A model generated the notes under the pieces. It ran no database searches, was not told the origin of the DNA, and was given only the letters and a program-made list of their open reading frames with translations. 64,000 nucleotides of DNA from JAHBVL01 sp964461025 (GTDB lineage: Bacteria > Chloroflexota > Chloroflexia > Thermomicrobiales > UBA6265): the NCBI GenBank assembly GCA_964461025.1, contig CAYWSE010000009.1, positions 1 through 64,000 of the forward strand, given 5' to 3'. This document shows positions 54,654 to 62,259 of this stretch, piece by piece. Made by a program: the position numbers and the translations under genes. Position 1 is the first letter of the stretch; every line of letters begins with the position of its first letter.

Positions 54654-55642
54654 CCTCACACCGCCCGGAACAGAATCCCACCGACGAGCAGGCAACCCGG
54701 CCCACGTTGACGCTTCTGCCGCGCCCCGGCGCCGAATCGACGGTGCTCGACGAAGAGCAGGTCGCGTCGTTTCGTCAGTTGCCGCCTTTGTTGCGGGCGA
54801 TGCGTCCGCTGCAGTGGACCAAGAACCTCCTCGTTTTCGCGGCGCTGATCTTCGCCCGCCAGACCTTCAATCTCGAACCACTCCTTCTGAGCATTGGCGC
54901 GTTCGTGGCTTTCTGCGCCATCTCCAGCAGCGTTTATCTGGTCAACGATGTTCGCGACCGCGTTCAGGACCGGTTGCACCCAGTAAAACGGTTGCGGCCG
55001 GTGGCGGCGGGCGAGCTTTCCCCCCGCACCGCGCTGGTGGCGGCGGCCATTCTGGCGCTGGCTGGTCTGGCCCTGGGGGGCGTCATCCGTCCAGAACTGT
55101 TCGCGGTCCTTTCGCTCTATCTGGCGATCATGATCGGCTACAACGCTGGTCTCAAGCATGTTGTGGTGCTGGACGTGATCATCATCGCGCTGGGGTTCGT
55201 GTTGCGGGCCGCCGGTGGCGCGATCGCCATCGATGTGCCGATATCGCCGTGGCTCTATCTCTGCACGTTTGTGGTGTCGCTTCTGGTCGGGTTCGGCAAG
55301 CGGCGCCATGAGCTCTTGCTCCTGCAGGAGAGCGCTGTGGGGCATCGGCAGAATCTGGAGACCTACACCGTCACGTTGCTCGATCAATGCATCGCCGTGT
55401 CGGCGGCGGCGACGATCCTCACCTATTCGATCTACACGTTTCAGGCGCCGACGCTCCCCAGCAGCCACGCGATGGTCCTGACGATTCCGATCGTCGCCTA
55501 TGCCGTCTTTCGCTACCTCTATCTCGTCTACATCAAGCGGGCCGGCGGCAGCCCCGAGGTCATGCTCGTCCGCGACCGGCCGCTACGGCTCGCAGTCGTT
55601 GCGTGGGTCGCGGCCAGCCTGGCCATTTTGTCGCTGGCCTGA
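54650..55642 (+). CDS. Decaprenyl-phosphate phosphoribosyltransferase-like UbiA protein
   Basis: A 330-residue UbiA-superfamily prenyltransferase. It has the first Asp motif with a long tail, NDVRDRVQDRLHPVKRLRP (residues 99-117), as in Rv3806c, and about nine helices. Rv3806c-type enzymes join PRPP to decaprenyl phosphate, the first step toward decaprenylphosphoryl arabinose. The partner epimerase genes (DprE1/DprE2) are not in the window. The ATG overlaps the GMC stop. A membrane-lipid enzyme in a sugar uptake operon is unexpected. Confidence 0.88.
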   Translation: MTSHRPEQNPTDEQATRPTLTLLPRPGAESTVLDEEQVASFRQLPPLLRAMRPLQWTKNLLVFAALIFARQTFNLEPLLLSIGAFVAFCAISSSVYLVNDVRDRVQDRLHPVKRLRPVAAGELSPRTALVAAAILALAGLALGGVIRPELFAVLSLYLAIMIGYNAGLKHVVVLDVIIIALGFVLRAAGGAIAIDVPISPWLYLCTFVVSLLVGFGKRRHELLLLQESAVGHRQNLETYTVTLLDQCIAVSAAATILTYSIYTFQAPTLPSSHAMVLTIPIVAYAVFRYLYLVYIKRAGGSPEVMLVRDRPLRLAVVAWVAASLAILSLA

Positions 55643-55706
55643 CCTGCGTTCCTGCCATGGCGTTGTGCTGCGCATTCGTCGCGTCCGCTGAGGTTTGGCG
55701 CATGCC

Positions 55707-55865
55707 GTGCGCAGCTACTGAGGTGGCATGGTGTGCGGAACGCGAACGTAGTCTGGGTTGCGATTGGCGCACCGCTGTGCGCAGCTACGGAGGTGGCATG
55801 GTGTGCGGAACGCGAACGTAGTCTGGGTTGCGATTGGCGCGCCTCTGTGCGCGGCTACGGGGCAA
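55707..55865. repeat. 70-bp tandem repeat with palindromic junctions
   Basis: Units begin GTGCGCAGCTAC at 55707 and 55777, with a partial third unit at 55847. The two full copies (55707-55776, 55777-55846) are nearly identical. Where they join, GCGCAC-CGCT-GTGCGC (55767-55782) forms a perfect 6-bp stem, and a related palindrome plus GGCTAC occurs at 14737-14752. It lies in the gap between the UbiA-type gene and pyrD. Confidence 0.8.
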
Positions 55866-55873
55866 GGTTGGCG

Positions 55874-56944
55874 CTAACTCCTGAGTTCCTGCAGCGATGG
55901 TATGCCGCGACGATCCAGCTCGGCGAGGATTTCGGCGCTGACCTGCTGCGCCATGGCGGGGCCGCGGTAGATGAAGCCGGTGTAAGTTTGGCAAAGGGTC
56001 GCGCCGGCTTCGATGGCGTGGATGACGTCCAGGCCGGATTCGATTCCGCCGGCGGCAACGATCGGAAGGGCGCCTTGTGTGCGGCTCGCGATCTTGCGGA
56101 CCGAGTGGGCCGCGACCGGCGCCAGGGGCGCGCCGCTCAGTCCGCCTGTTTCGCCAGCGAGAGGAGACACCAGACCGGGCGGACGGGTGATCGTCGTGTT
56201 CGTGGCGATCAGACCATCGACCTCCATTTCGACCGCCACGTCGATCAAGTCGTCGAGGTCGGCATCGCTCAGTTCGGGCGACACTTTGATCAGCAGCGGA
56301 CGCCAGTGGAAGGATCGACGCTCGTCGTTCAGCGCATGCAGCATTTCACGCATGGCGCTCTTGCGCTGGAGATCGCGCAGATTGGCGGTATTGGGGGAGG
56401 AGACATTGATCGTCACCCAGGTCGACAGCGATGCGACGGCGCGGTAGCAGGTGACGAGGTCATCCGCCACGCGACCTTCTTCGACCGCTCGCTTGTTCGG
56501 TCCGATATTGCAACCGACGATCATGCCGTCCCGCTTGCGCAATGCCGCGTTCGACACGACCGCCGCCACACCGTCGCCGGGAAAGCCCATCCGGTTGATC
56601 ATGGCCCGATCCTCGACGAGCCGGAAAACCCGCGGTTTGGCATTGCCGTCCTGGGCACGAGGCGTCACCGTGCCGATTTCGACGTGACCGAACCCCAGCG
56701 CCAGCAAAGCCGGGAACGCGACGCCGTTCTTGTCGAGTCCGGCGGCGATTCCGAGCGGATGGGGAATGTCGAGGCCAAAGAGTCTGACGGCTAATCGGGG
56801 ATCGTGTGGAACGGCGATACGGTCGAGCAATCCAGGATGCTGGCTGAGGCGCGAAATCGCCGCCATCACGCCGTCGTGGACCTGCTCGGCATCACGCTCG
56901 AAGAGCGCCGGTTTCGCTGCCTGATAGAGTTCGTCGAGAATCAC
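55874..56944 (-). CDS. pyrD: Dihydroorotate dehydrogenase, class 2
   Basis: A 356-residue membrane-associated DHODH. FMN-binding AAGLDKNG, the NVSSPNT loop with the catalytic Ser of class 2 enzymes, and the late GGIESGLD are present. It oxidises dihydroorotate to orotate with quinone. An N-terminal helical extension of about 45 residues fits membrane association. The ATG overlaps the CrtI-like gene's stop (ATGA), so both are on one transcript. Confidence 0.97.
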   Translation of the reverse strand: MILDELYQAAKPALFERDAEQVHDGVMAAISRLSQHPGLLDRIAVPHDPRLAVRLFGLDIPHPLGIAAGLDKNGVAFPALLALGFGHVEIGTVTPRAQDGNAKPRVFRLVEDRAMINRMGFPGDGVAAVVSNAALRKRDGMIVGCNIGPNKRAVEEGRVADDLVTCYRAVASLSTWVTINVSSPNTANLRDLQRKSAMREMLHALNDERRSFHWRPLLIKVSPELSDADLDDLIDVAVEMEVDGLIATNTTITRPPGLVSPLAGETGGLSGAPLAPVAAHSVRKIASRTQGALPIVAAGGIESGLDVIHAIEAGATLCQTYTGFIYRGPAMAQQVSAEILAELDRRGIPSLQELRS

Positions 56945-58503
56945 GCCGACGGTTCACCGAGAACGGTCAGCGCGCAGTTACGGCCTGGTGCGCCGAACAC
57001 CCCGCCTCCCGGCCAGGCGCCGCTGCCACAGAGATATAGACCCTCGACTGGCGATTCATATCCACTGTAGCCCGGAACCGGCCGGTTCGCGAACATCTGG
57101 TCGGGCAGAATCTCTCCGTGGAAGATGTTGCCGCCGGTGATTCCCATGATTCGCTCGATGTCGGGTGGACCGATCACCTGCATGTGCTCGATGATCGAAG
57201 GGAGGTTCGGGGCATAGTCGGCCAGTGTGGCGATGATCTTCGCGCCGATCTCATCTCGCCGCGAGTCCCAGTCACCCTCAGCGAGATCGTAGGGTGCGTA
57301 CTGCACGAACATGCTCAATGTGTGTTTGCCGGGCGGAGCCAGGCCATCTTCCGTGGCGGTCTGGATGTAGCAGTCCATGAACGGTTTGCTCGACGGCAGA
57401 CCTCGTTTGCATTCGTCCCACGCTGTCTCGAGGTAGTCGATCGAGGGGTTGATGGTGATGCCGCCGGTATGTTGCGGTCCCACCGCCGTTCCGGGAAGAG
57501 CAGTAAAGTCGGGAAGCTCCCCAAGCCCCAGCAGGACCTTCACCACCGACCCCTTGTGCTTGATCCGCTTCACGCCCTCGGCGAAATCGGCAGGGAGATT
57601 TGCTTCGCCGGTCATTTGCAGATAGGTGCGGTGAGGATCGGCATTGGAAAGCACGGTTCGTGCGCTGAACCGGCGACCGTCGAGCAACCGCACTCCCGAG
57701 GCGCTCCCCTGAGAGATGTCGATTTCCGCGACCTCGGCATCGGTGAGTATCGTCGCCCCATGCTCGACCGCCGATGCGGCGATCGCGTTCGAAACCGAAC
57801 CCATACCGCCGGTCACGAAACCCCAGGCGCCCTGCACGCCGCCCACTTTGCCGATCAAGTGGTGGTATTTGACATAGGCGGTGCCGGGCGTCTGCGGACC
57901 GGCATTGACGCCGATCACGCCGCCGGTGCTCAACGGCGCCTTGATCTGGTCCGATTCGAAGTAGTAGTCGAGCACTTCAGCGATCGACCGCTGCGTCAGT
58001 GTTTTCCAGTCGTCGAGACCCTGCGGACCGTCGAATGCCTGCTCGATCTCGCTCATCGACGGGGCGGACTTCAGCAACAAGGGGCGCATTCGCTCCAGAA
58101 TGCGATCCCACATCGCCCAATACGCATCGTAGGCAACGACGTCCTTCTTCGAAAACTTGGCGATCTGTTCCCGCGTTTTCTTCCCATCCAAGAACGACAT
58201 AAAGTGGCTGCCATCCGGAAATGGGCAGAAGTAGGTCGGATCGAACGGCCGGATCGAGTACCCATGACGAACAAGGTCGAGGTCATCGATGACCTCTTGC
58301 AGCAGCAGATTGCAGACGTACGAGCAGGTCGACAGGTTGTATCCGGGAAATGCCTCTTCCGTCACCGCCGCGCCGCCGATGACGCCGCGGCGTTCGAGTA
58401 CGAGCACCCGTTTGCCGGCTCTGGCCAGATAGGCGGCAGCGATCAGGCCGTTGTGTCCAGCTCCGATGACGATAGCGTCGTAGTTCGTCTGGTCTGTCGT
58501 CAT
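56941..58503 (-). CDS. CrtI/PYROXD2-like FAD-dependent oxidoreductase
   Basis: A 520-residue flavoprotein of the phytoene desaturase superfamily. The N-terminal AIVIGAGHNGLIAAAYLARAG is followed by GGAAVTEEAFPGY. The C-terminal ENIFHGE-like segment (GGNIFHGEILPDQMF) and LYLCGSGAWPGGGV match PYROXD2-type proteins better than carotenoid desaturases. ATG 58503 with GGAGGAACC upstream is used; the frame is open to 58635. It ends in the pyrD start. Confidence 0.9.
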   Translation of the reverse strand: MTTDQTNYDAIVIGAGHNGLIAAAYLARAGKRVLVLERRGVIGGAAVTEEAFPGYNLSTCSYVCNLLLQEVIDDLDLVRHGYSIRPFDPTYFCPFPDGSHFMSFLDGKKTREQIAKFSKKDVVAYDAYWAMWDRILERMRPLLLKSAPSMSEIEQAFDGPQGLDDWKTLTQRSIAEVLDYYFESDQIKAPLSTGGVIGVNAGPQTPGTAYVKYHHLIGKVGGVQGAWGFVTGGMGSVSNAIAASAVEHGATILTDAEVAEIDISQGSASGVRLLDGRRFSARTVLSNADPHRTYLQMTGEANLPADFAEGVKRIKHKGSVVKVLLGLGELPDFTALPGTAVGPQHTGGITINPSIDYLETAWDECKRGLPSSKPFMDCYIQTATEDGLAPPGKHTLSMFVQYAPYDLAEGDWDSRRDEIGAKIIATLADYAPNLPSIIEHMQVIGPPDIERIMGITGGNIFHGEILPDQMFANRPVPGYSGYESPVEGLYLCGSGAWPGGGVFGAPGRNCALTVLGEPSA

Positions 58504-58585
58504 GGGCGCCTGGTTCCTCCCCAGCGTTCCGCGTCTGGATCTCATTCGTCCTTTTCGCGGGGGAAGTATGACCGATGCGGCGAGA

Positions 58586-59089
58586 CTATTCGGGAGAGGG
58601 AAGAGCCGAAAAGAACGCGGCATCCAGTGCAGCAAGGAACTCGGCTTCGGAATCGCTGATCACCTTGCCGCCGATGCCCAGGATGCCGCCCGAGCGAGCG
58701 GCTGAGCAGACGGATGCCGCGGCTTCCCGCAACCACGAGACAAATGCCGCGGCTTCGTCCGGTTCAACGCTGCGCGCCAGCAGCCCGGAGACCTGAGCAG
58801 CCATTTCCAGCGTTTCCGGGATCAGATTCTCGATGGCGTGTTGGCTCAATTCGAGCGTTCTCGCCTCACCCGCGCCCTCATCCTTGTATGCGGCAAAAAC
58901 CGACTGCACGAGCTCGCTTTCGGGTCGCTCCATGGCGCCCTGGGAGAGCTGGGTCAAACCAGCCACCTCCTCCAGCAGAGCACTGAGGCCGGTCACTGGG
59001 TCGGACGTAATTGCCGACGCGATCACTCGCTCCGGCAGCCCACTCAACACCGACCATTCAACGGGCGAGAAAACATCAGAGAATTGCAT
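58586..59089 (-). CDS. Conserved hypothetical helical protein
   Basis: A 167-residue, mostly alpha-helical protein. Its C-terminal part SVCSAARSGGILGIGGKVISDSEAEFLAAL has a Gly-rich turn (GGILGIGG) followed by a helix, a pattern I recall from small proteins of Chloroflexi and cyanobacteria without assigned function. No signal peptide or catalytic motif is seen. It starts nine bases after the L,D-transpeptidase stop on the same strand, so they may be co-transcribed. Confidence 0.7.
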   Translation of the reverse strand: MQFSDVFSPVEWSVLSGLPERVIASAITSDPVTGLSALLEEVAGLTQLSQGAMERPESELVQSVFAAYKDEGAGEARTLELSQHAIENLIPETLEMAAQVSGLLARSVEPDEAAAFVSWLREAAASVCSAARSGGILGIGGKVISDSEAEFLAALDAAFFSALPSPE

Positions 59090-59098
59090 GAGCGTCCA

Positions 59099-60298
59099 TC
59101 AGGCGACCACAGTGACCGGAGTGCCTTCCGGCGCCCACTGATAGAGAAACTCGGCAATGTCCAGCGGCAAATTCACACAACCGTGACTCATCGGGGTGCC
59201 GAAGTTGCTATGCCAATAGGTCCCATGAATGGCGTTCCCCTGATAGTCGAAGTACATGACCCAGGGCACATCTTTGACTTCATAGTTCTCATCACTGATG
59301 GTGCCCGACATCGTCTGCGTGACGTATTTGAGGTGAACCGAGAAGTAACCTATTGGCGTGACGGTTTGGGGGACTTCGCCGGTTCCCGTACTGACGAGCG
59401 TCGATAGAACGAGCGCGCCATTCTCATAGGCCCAGAGCGATTGGGCGGAAATCGAGACGACGATCTCCTTGACGCCGCCCTGCTGCGGTCCTGGCCCGTT
59501 GTATGCCGTATTGCCAACCACCCCTCCCTGCCCCGACTGCACGATCGTCTGAGCGACGGCGACCTCCGGTTCCGGCGGGATGAACAGCGTTTCGTCGTAG
59601 GCGGGCATCGATTGTGGCTGAGGAATCGCCGCCGTCGCCAGGCGCAGGAATGTTGTCGTTTCCTTGCCGACGTCGCGCGCCTCGACAGGCTGTCCCTCCT
59701 TCTGGTGGAGCACAGCGTTCTGGAAATACTGGGTGATAAAGCCGTCCGGCGTCTTGAACGGACCCGAGATCGCTTCGCCGATCAGCCGTTCGCCGTCGTG
59801 GTCGACCCAGAAGGCATAGAAGTCGCCGGAGACGCTGAATCCGGTGCCTTCGAAATTGAGGCAGGTGCTGTCCGCCGCATTGCTACACCCTGCCTTGTCG
59901 GGCAGATCGATATGCGAGAACGATTTGCGGTCGCGCGCCAAGATCTCCTGTCCGAGCGGCAGCGCTCGCACCATCAGTTCACGGCTCTCGGCTTCGGGCA
60001 CATAGGCGATGGCCAGGCTCTCGAAGTACTGGACGATCCGCCGGTCGGCGGGCAAGCCTTCGATCAGCGTCGGGCGCTCGGCTTCTTCGGTGATGGGATT
60101 GCCAAGGAGCTCCGGGTTTTCACGCCACTCGTCGAGGAAATATCCATCGACCGTGTGTCCGGTCTCCGCAACCCAGACAGTCCGAGGTGGGCTCCACTCC
60201 TGGGCGTTGCTGACCGCCGGCAGGTAGGAGCTGATCAGGAGAGCGACGACAGCAACTGCAATTGCTGATGACCGCCCACGCAGCATGCGGGTAAGCAC
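59099..60298 (-). CDS. L,D-transpeptidase with 'TGH' repeats
   Basis: A 399-residue exported protein. A signal peptide (SSAIAVAVVALLISS, AxA site) is followed by repeats WVAETGHTVDGYF...LLGNPITEE and NFEGTGFSVSGDFYAFW, then a YkuD catalytic domain with HGTYWHSNFGTPMSHGCVN (active Cys374). It would cross-link or modify peptidoglycan. GTG 60298 is chosen because GAAGGGA is upstream; the frame reaches 60391. It is related to the protein at 29658-31199, but has no SH3-like modules. Confidence 0.9.
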   Translation of the reverse strand: MLTRMLRGRSSAIAVAVVALLISSYLPAVSNAQEWSPPRTVWVAETGHTVDGYFLDEWRENPELLGNPITEEAERPTLIEGLPADRRIVQYFESLAIAYVPEAESRELMVRALPLGQEILARDRKSFSHIDLPDKAGCSNAADSTCLNFEGTGFSVSGDFYAFWVDHDGERLIGEAISGPFKTPDGFITQYFQNAVLHQKEGQPVEARDVGKETTTFLRLATAAIPQPQSMPAYDETLFIPPEPEVAVAQTIVQSGQGGVVGNTAYNGPGPQQGGVKEIVVSISAQSLWAYENGALVLSTLVSTGTGEVPQTVTPIGYFSVHLKYVTQTMSGTISDENYEVKDVPWVMYFDYQGNAIHGTYWHSNFGTPMSHGCVNLPLDIAEFLYQWAPEGTPVTVVA

Positions 60299-60488
60299 AG
60301 GTTCCCTTCCTTCTCTTCCCGTGCGAACGTGGCGGGAGAACAACTCTCGTGCAGCGGGCAACCACACGACTCCCTGACCCGGGAATTCCACGTCCCGGCT
60401 ATAGTACTGCGGATATCATGCGGCGCAAAGCTGAACGTGCAGGAAATCCTTGCGCGTTTTTGATGCACCGTAGACAGCCAGGAGCCCC

Positions 60489-62249
60489 GTGGACGTCTCG
60501 ACCGCACCCGACATCGCGTCAGTGTTACGCAGCCGGTGCGCGCCCCGCCGCTTGATCGACCCATCGCCGTTGCCAGATGGTATCGAGCGGTTGCACGACG
60601 ACGAATTGCTGCACGCGCTTCTCGCCCGGCGAGGGCTGCGGACCCGTATCGCAGCCGAGAGCTTTCTGGATCACACCGCGACCGCAGTCCCCGATCCTCA
60701 CCTCTTGCCCGATCTCGATGCCGCCATCGAACGCGTTTCCCGGGCGGTACTCAATGGTGAGAACATCGCGATTTTTGGCGATTACGACGTCGACGGCATC
60801 ACCTCGGCCGCCATCATGTGGTACGCGCTGCGTCCGGTTGTGCGCGATGAACGGCGCCTCCTGGTGCGACTGCCAACCCGCGACGAAGGGTATGGACTCA
60901 ACGCCACCGCATTGAGCGAATTGGCCGAGGCGGGATCGACGCTGCTGATCGCGGTGGACTGTGCTTCGACCGACCAGAAGCATGTGTCGCTGGCGCGGTC
61001 GCTTGGCATGGACGTCGTGATCATCGATCACCACCACATGACAACCGCCGGTCCGGAAGGCGCCATCACGATCTCGCCAGCTCGTCCGGACGGCGGTCAT
61101 TACCGCGAGATGGCTGCGGCTGGTTTGACCTGGCTGGTTGTCAATGCACTGGAACAGACTCCCGCCTTTTCCCAGTTTCACCAGACTGGTGGCGCGGCAG
61201 CGCTCGTCGATCTCGCCGCTCTGGGAACGGTGGCTGATGTCTCACCGATGACGGGTCATAACAGGCCAATCGTCCGGGAAGGGATACGAGCGATGCGGCG
61301 GTCGCCGCGCACGGGACTGGAACACCTCTGCGATGTTGCTTCGATCGATCTGACTACCGTGAACACAACGAAAATCGGCTTTGGTATCGCTCCGCGCCTC
61401 AATGCTGCCGGCCGTATTTCCGATCCGCGTCCCGCGTTCGAATTGCTCTTGACCAAAGACCCAACGCGGGCATTCGATCTCGCGACGGAACTGAATGGTC
61501 TCAATCGATTGAGGCAGGCAGAAACGGAATCCGTCATCGAGAGTGTGGTCGAGCGGCTCCTCTCGGATCAGAGCCGGATCGATGCGCCGGTTCTCGTCGA
61601 ATCCAGCAGTGAGTGGAGAACGGGCATTCTGGGGCTGGCGGCCGGAAAGCTGGCCGAACGCCTCGGACGGCCTGTCATTCTTTTGCGCGACGATGGCAAG
61701 GTGGCGACAGGTTCCTGCCGGTCGGTTCCTGGCTTGCACATCGTCGATTTGCTGCGCCGTCATGACAATTTGCTCGAGCGATACGGCGGGCACAGTCAGG
61801 CGGCGGGTATGACCCTTCGCCCAGAGAATGTCCACGTACTGCGCGAAGCTCTCTCGAACGATTCGGTCATTGCCCACATGGATTTGCCTTTCGTTCCGGA
61901 ACTCGCCATCGATGCCGAGCTCGGGCATCAGCAGATCACCCTGGACACCGCGAAGAGAATCATGCAACTGAGCCCTTTCGGAGCAGGGAACCCGGAGCCG
62001 GTTTTTGTGATCCGGAATGTGTCATTGCTGCGAGTCGAGGTGATGGGGCGAGATTCCTCCCATCTGCGTCTCGTCTGGCGAGGACCGGCCGGCGAGATAC
62101 GCGCGCCCTTCTTCAGCGCCGCCGAACGCGCAGGCGAACTCTCACCCGGCGCCAGCGTCGATGTCGCCTGCAGTCTGTCGGTCGATCATTGGAACGGTCA
62201 GCCACGCGTCGATGTTCGCGTTCTCGATTTCAGACCAGGCGGCCAATGA
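60489..62249 (+). CDS. recJ: Single-stranded-DNA-specific exonuclease RecJ
   Basis: A 586-residue DHH phosphoesterase with DYDVDGITSA (98-107), DHHH (180-183) and the DHHA1 motif GGHSQAAGM. It degrades single-stranded DNA 5' to 3' in recombination and repair. The C-terminal OB-fold region is present and the length is normal. It starts at GTG 60489 with AGGAG upstream. It ends ten bases from the convergent lon stop. Confidence 0.95.
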   Translation: MDVSTAPDIASVLRSRCAPRRLIDPSPLPDGIERLHDDELLHALLARRGLRTRIAAESFLDHTATAVPDPHLLPDLDAAIERVSRAVLNGENIAIFGDYDVDGITSAAIMWYALRPVVRDERRLLVRLPTRDEGYGLNATALSELAEAGSTLLIAVDCASTDQKHVSLARSLGMDVVIIDHHHMTTAGPEGAITISPARPDGGHYREMAAAGLTWLVVNALEQTPAFSQFHQTGGAAALVDLAALGTVADVSPMTGHNRPIVREGIRAMRRSPRTGLEHLCDVASIDLTTVNTTKIGFGIAPRLNAAGRISDPRPAFELLLTKDPTRAFDLATELNGLNRLRQAETESVIESVVERLLSDQSRIDAPVLVESSSEWRTGILGLAAGKLAERLGRPVILLRDDGKVATGSCRSVPGLHIVDLLRRHDNLLERYGGHSQAAGMTLRPENVHVLREALSNDSVIAHMDLPFVPELAIDAELGHQQITLDTAKRIMQLSPFGAGNPEPVFVIRNVSLLRVEVMGRDSSHLRLVWRGPAGEIRAPFFSAAERAGELSPGASVDVACSLSVDHWNGQPRVDVRVLDFRPGGQ

Positions 62250-62259
62250 CAGTTCGCGG

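Noticed and set aside
55733..56794. 353-codon open frame on the plus strand
   Set aside because: It begins in the 70-bp repeat and then runs antisense to pyrD; no protein features.
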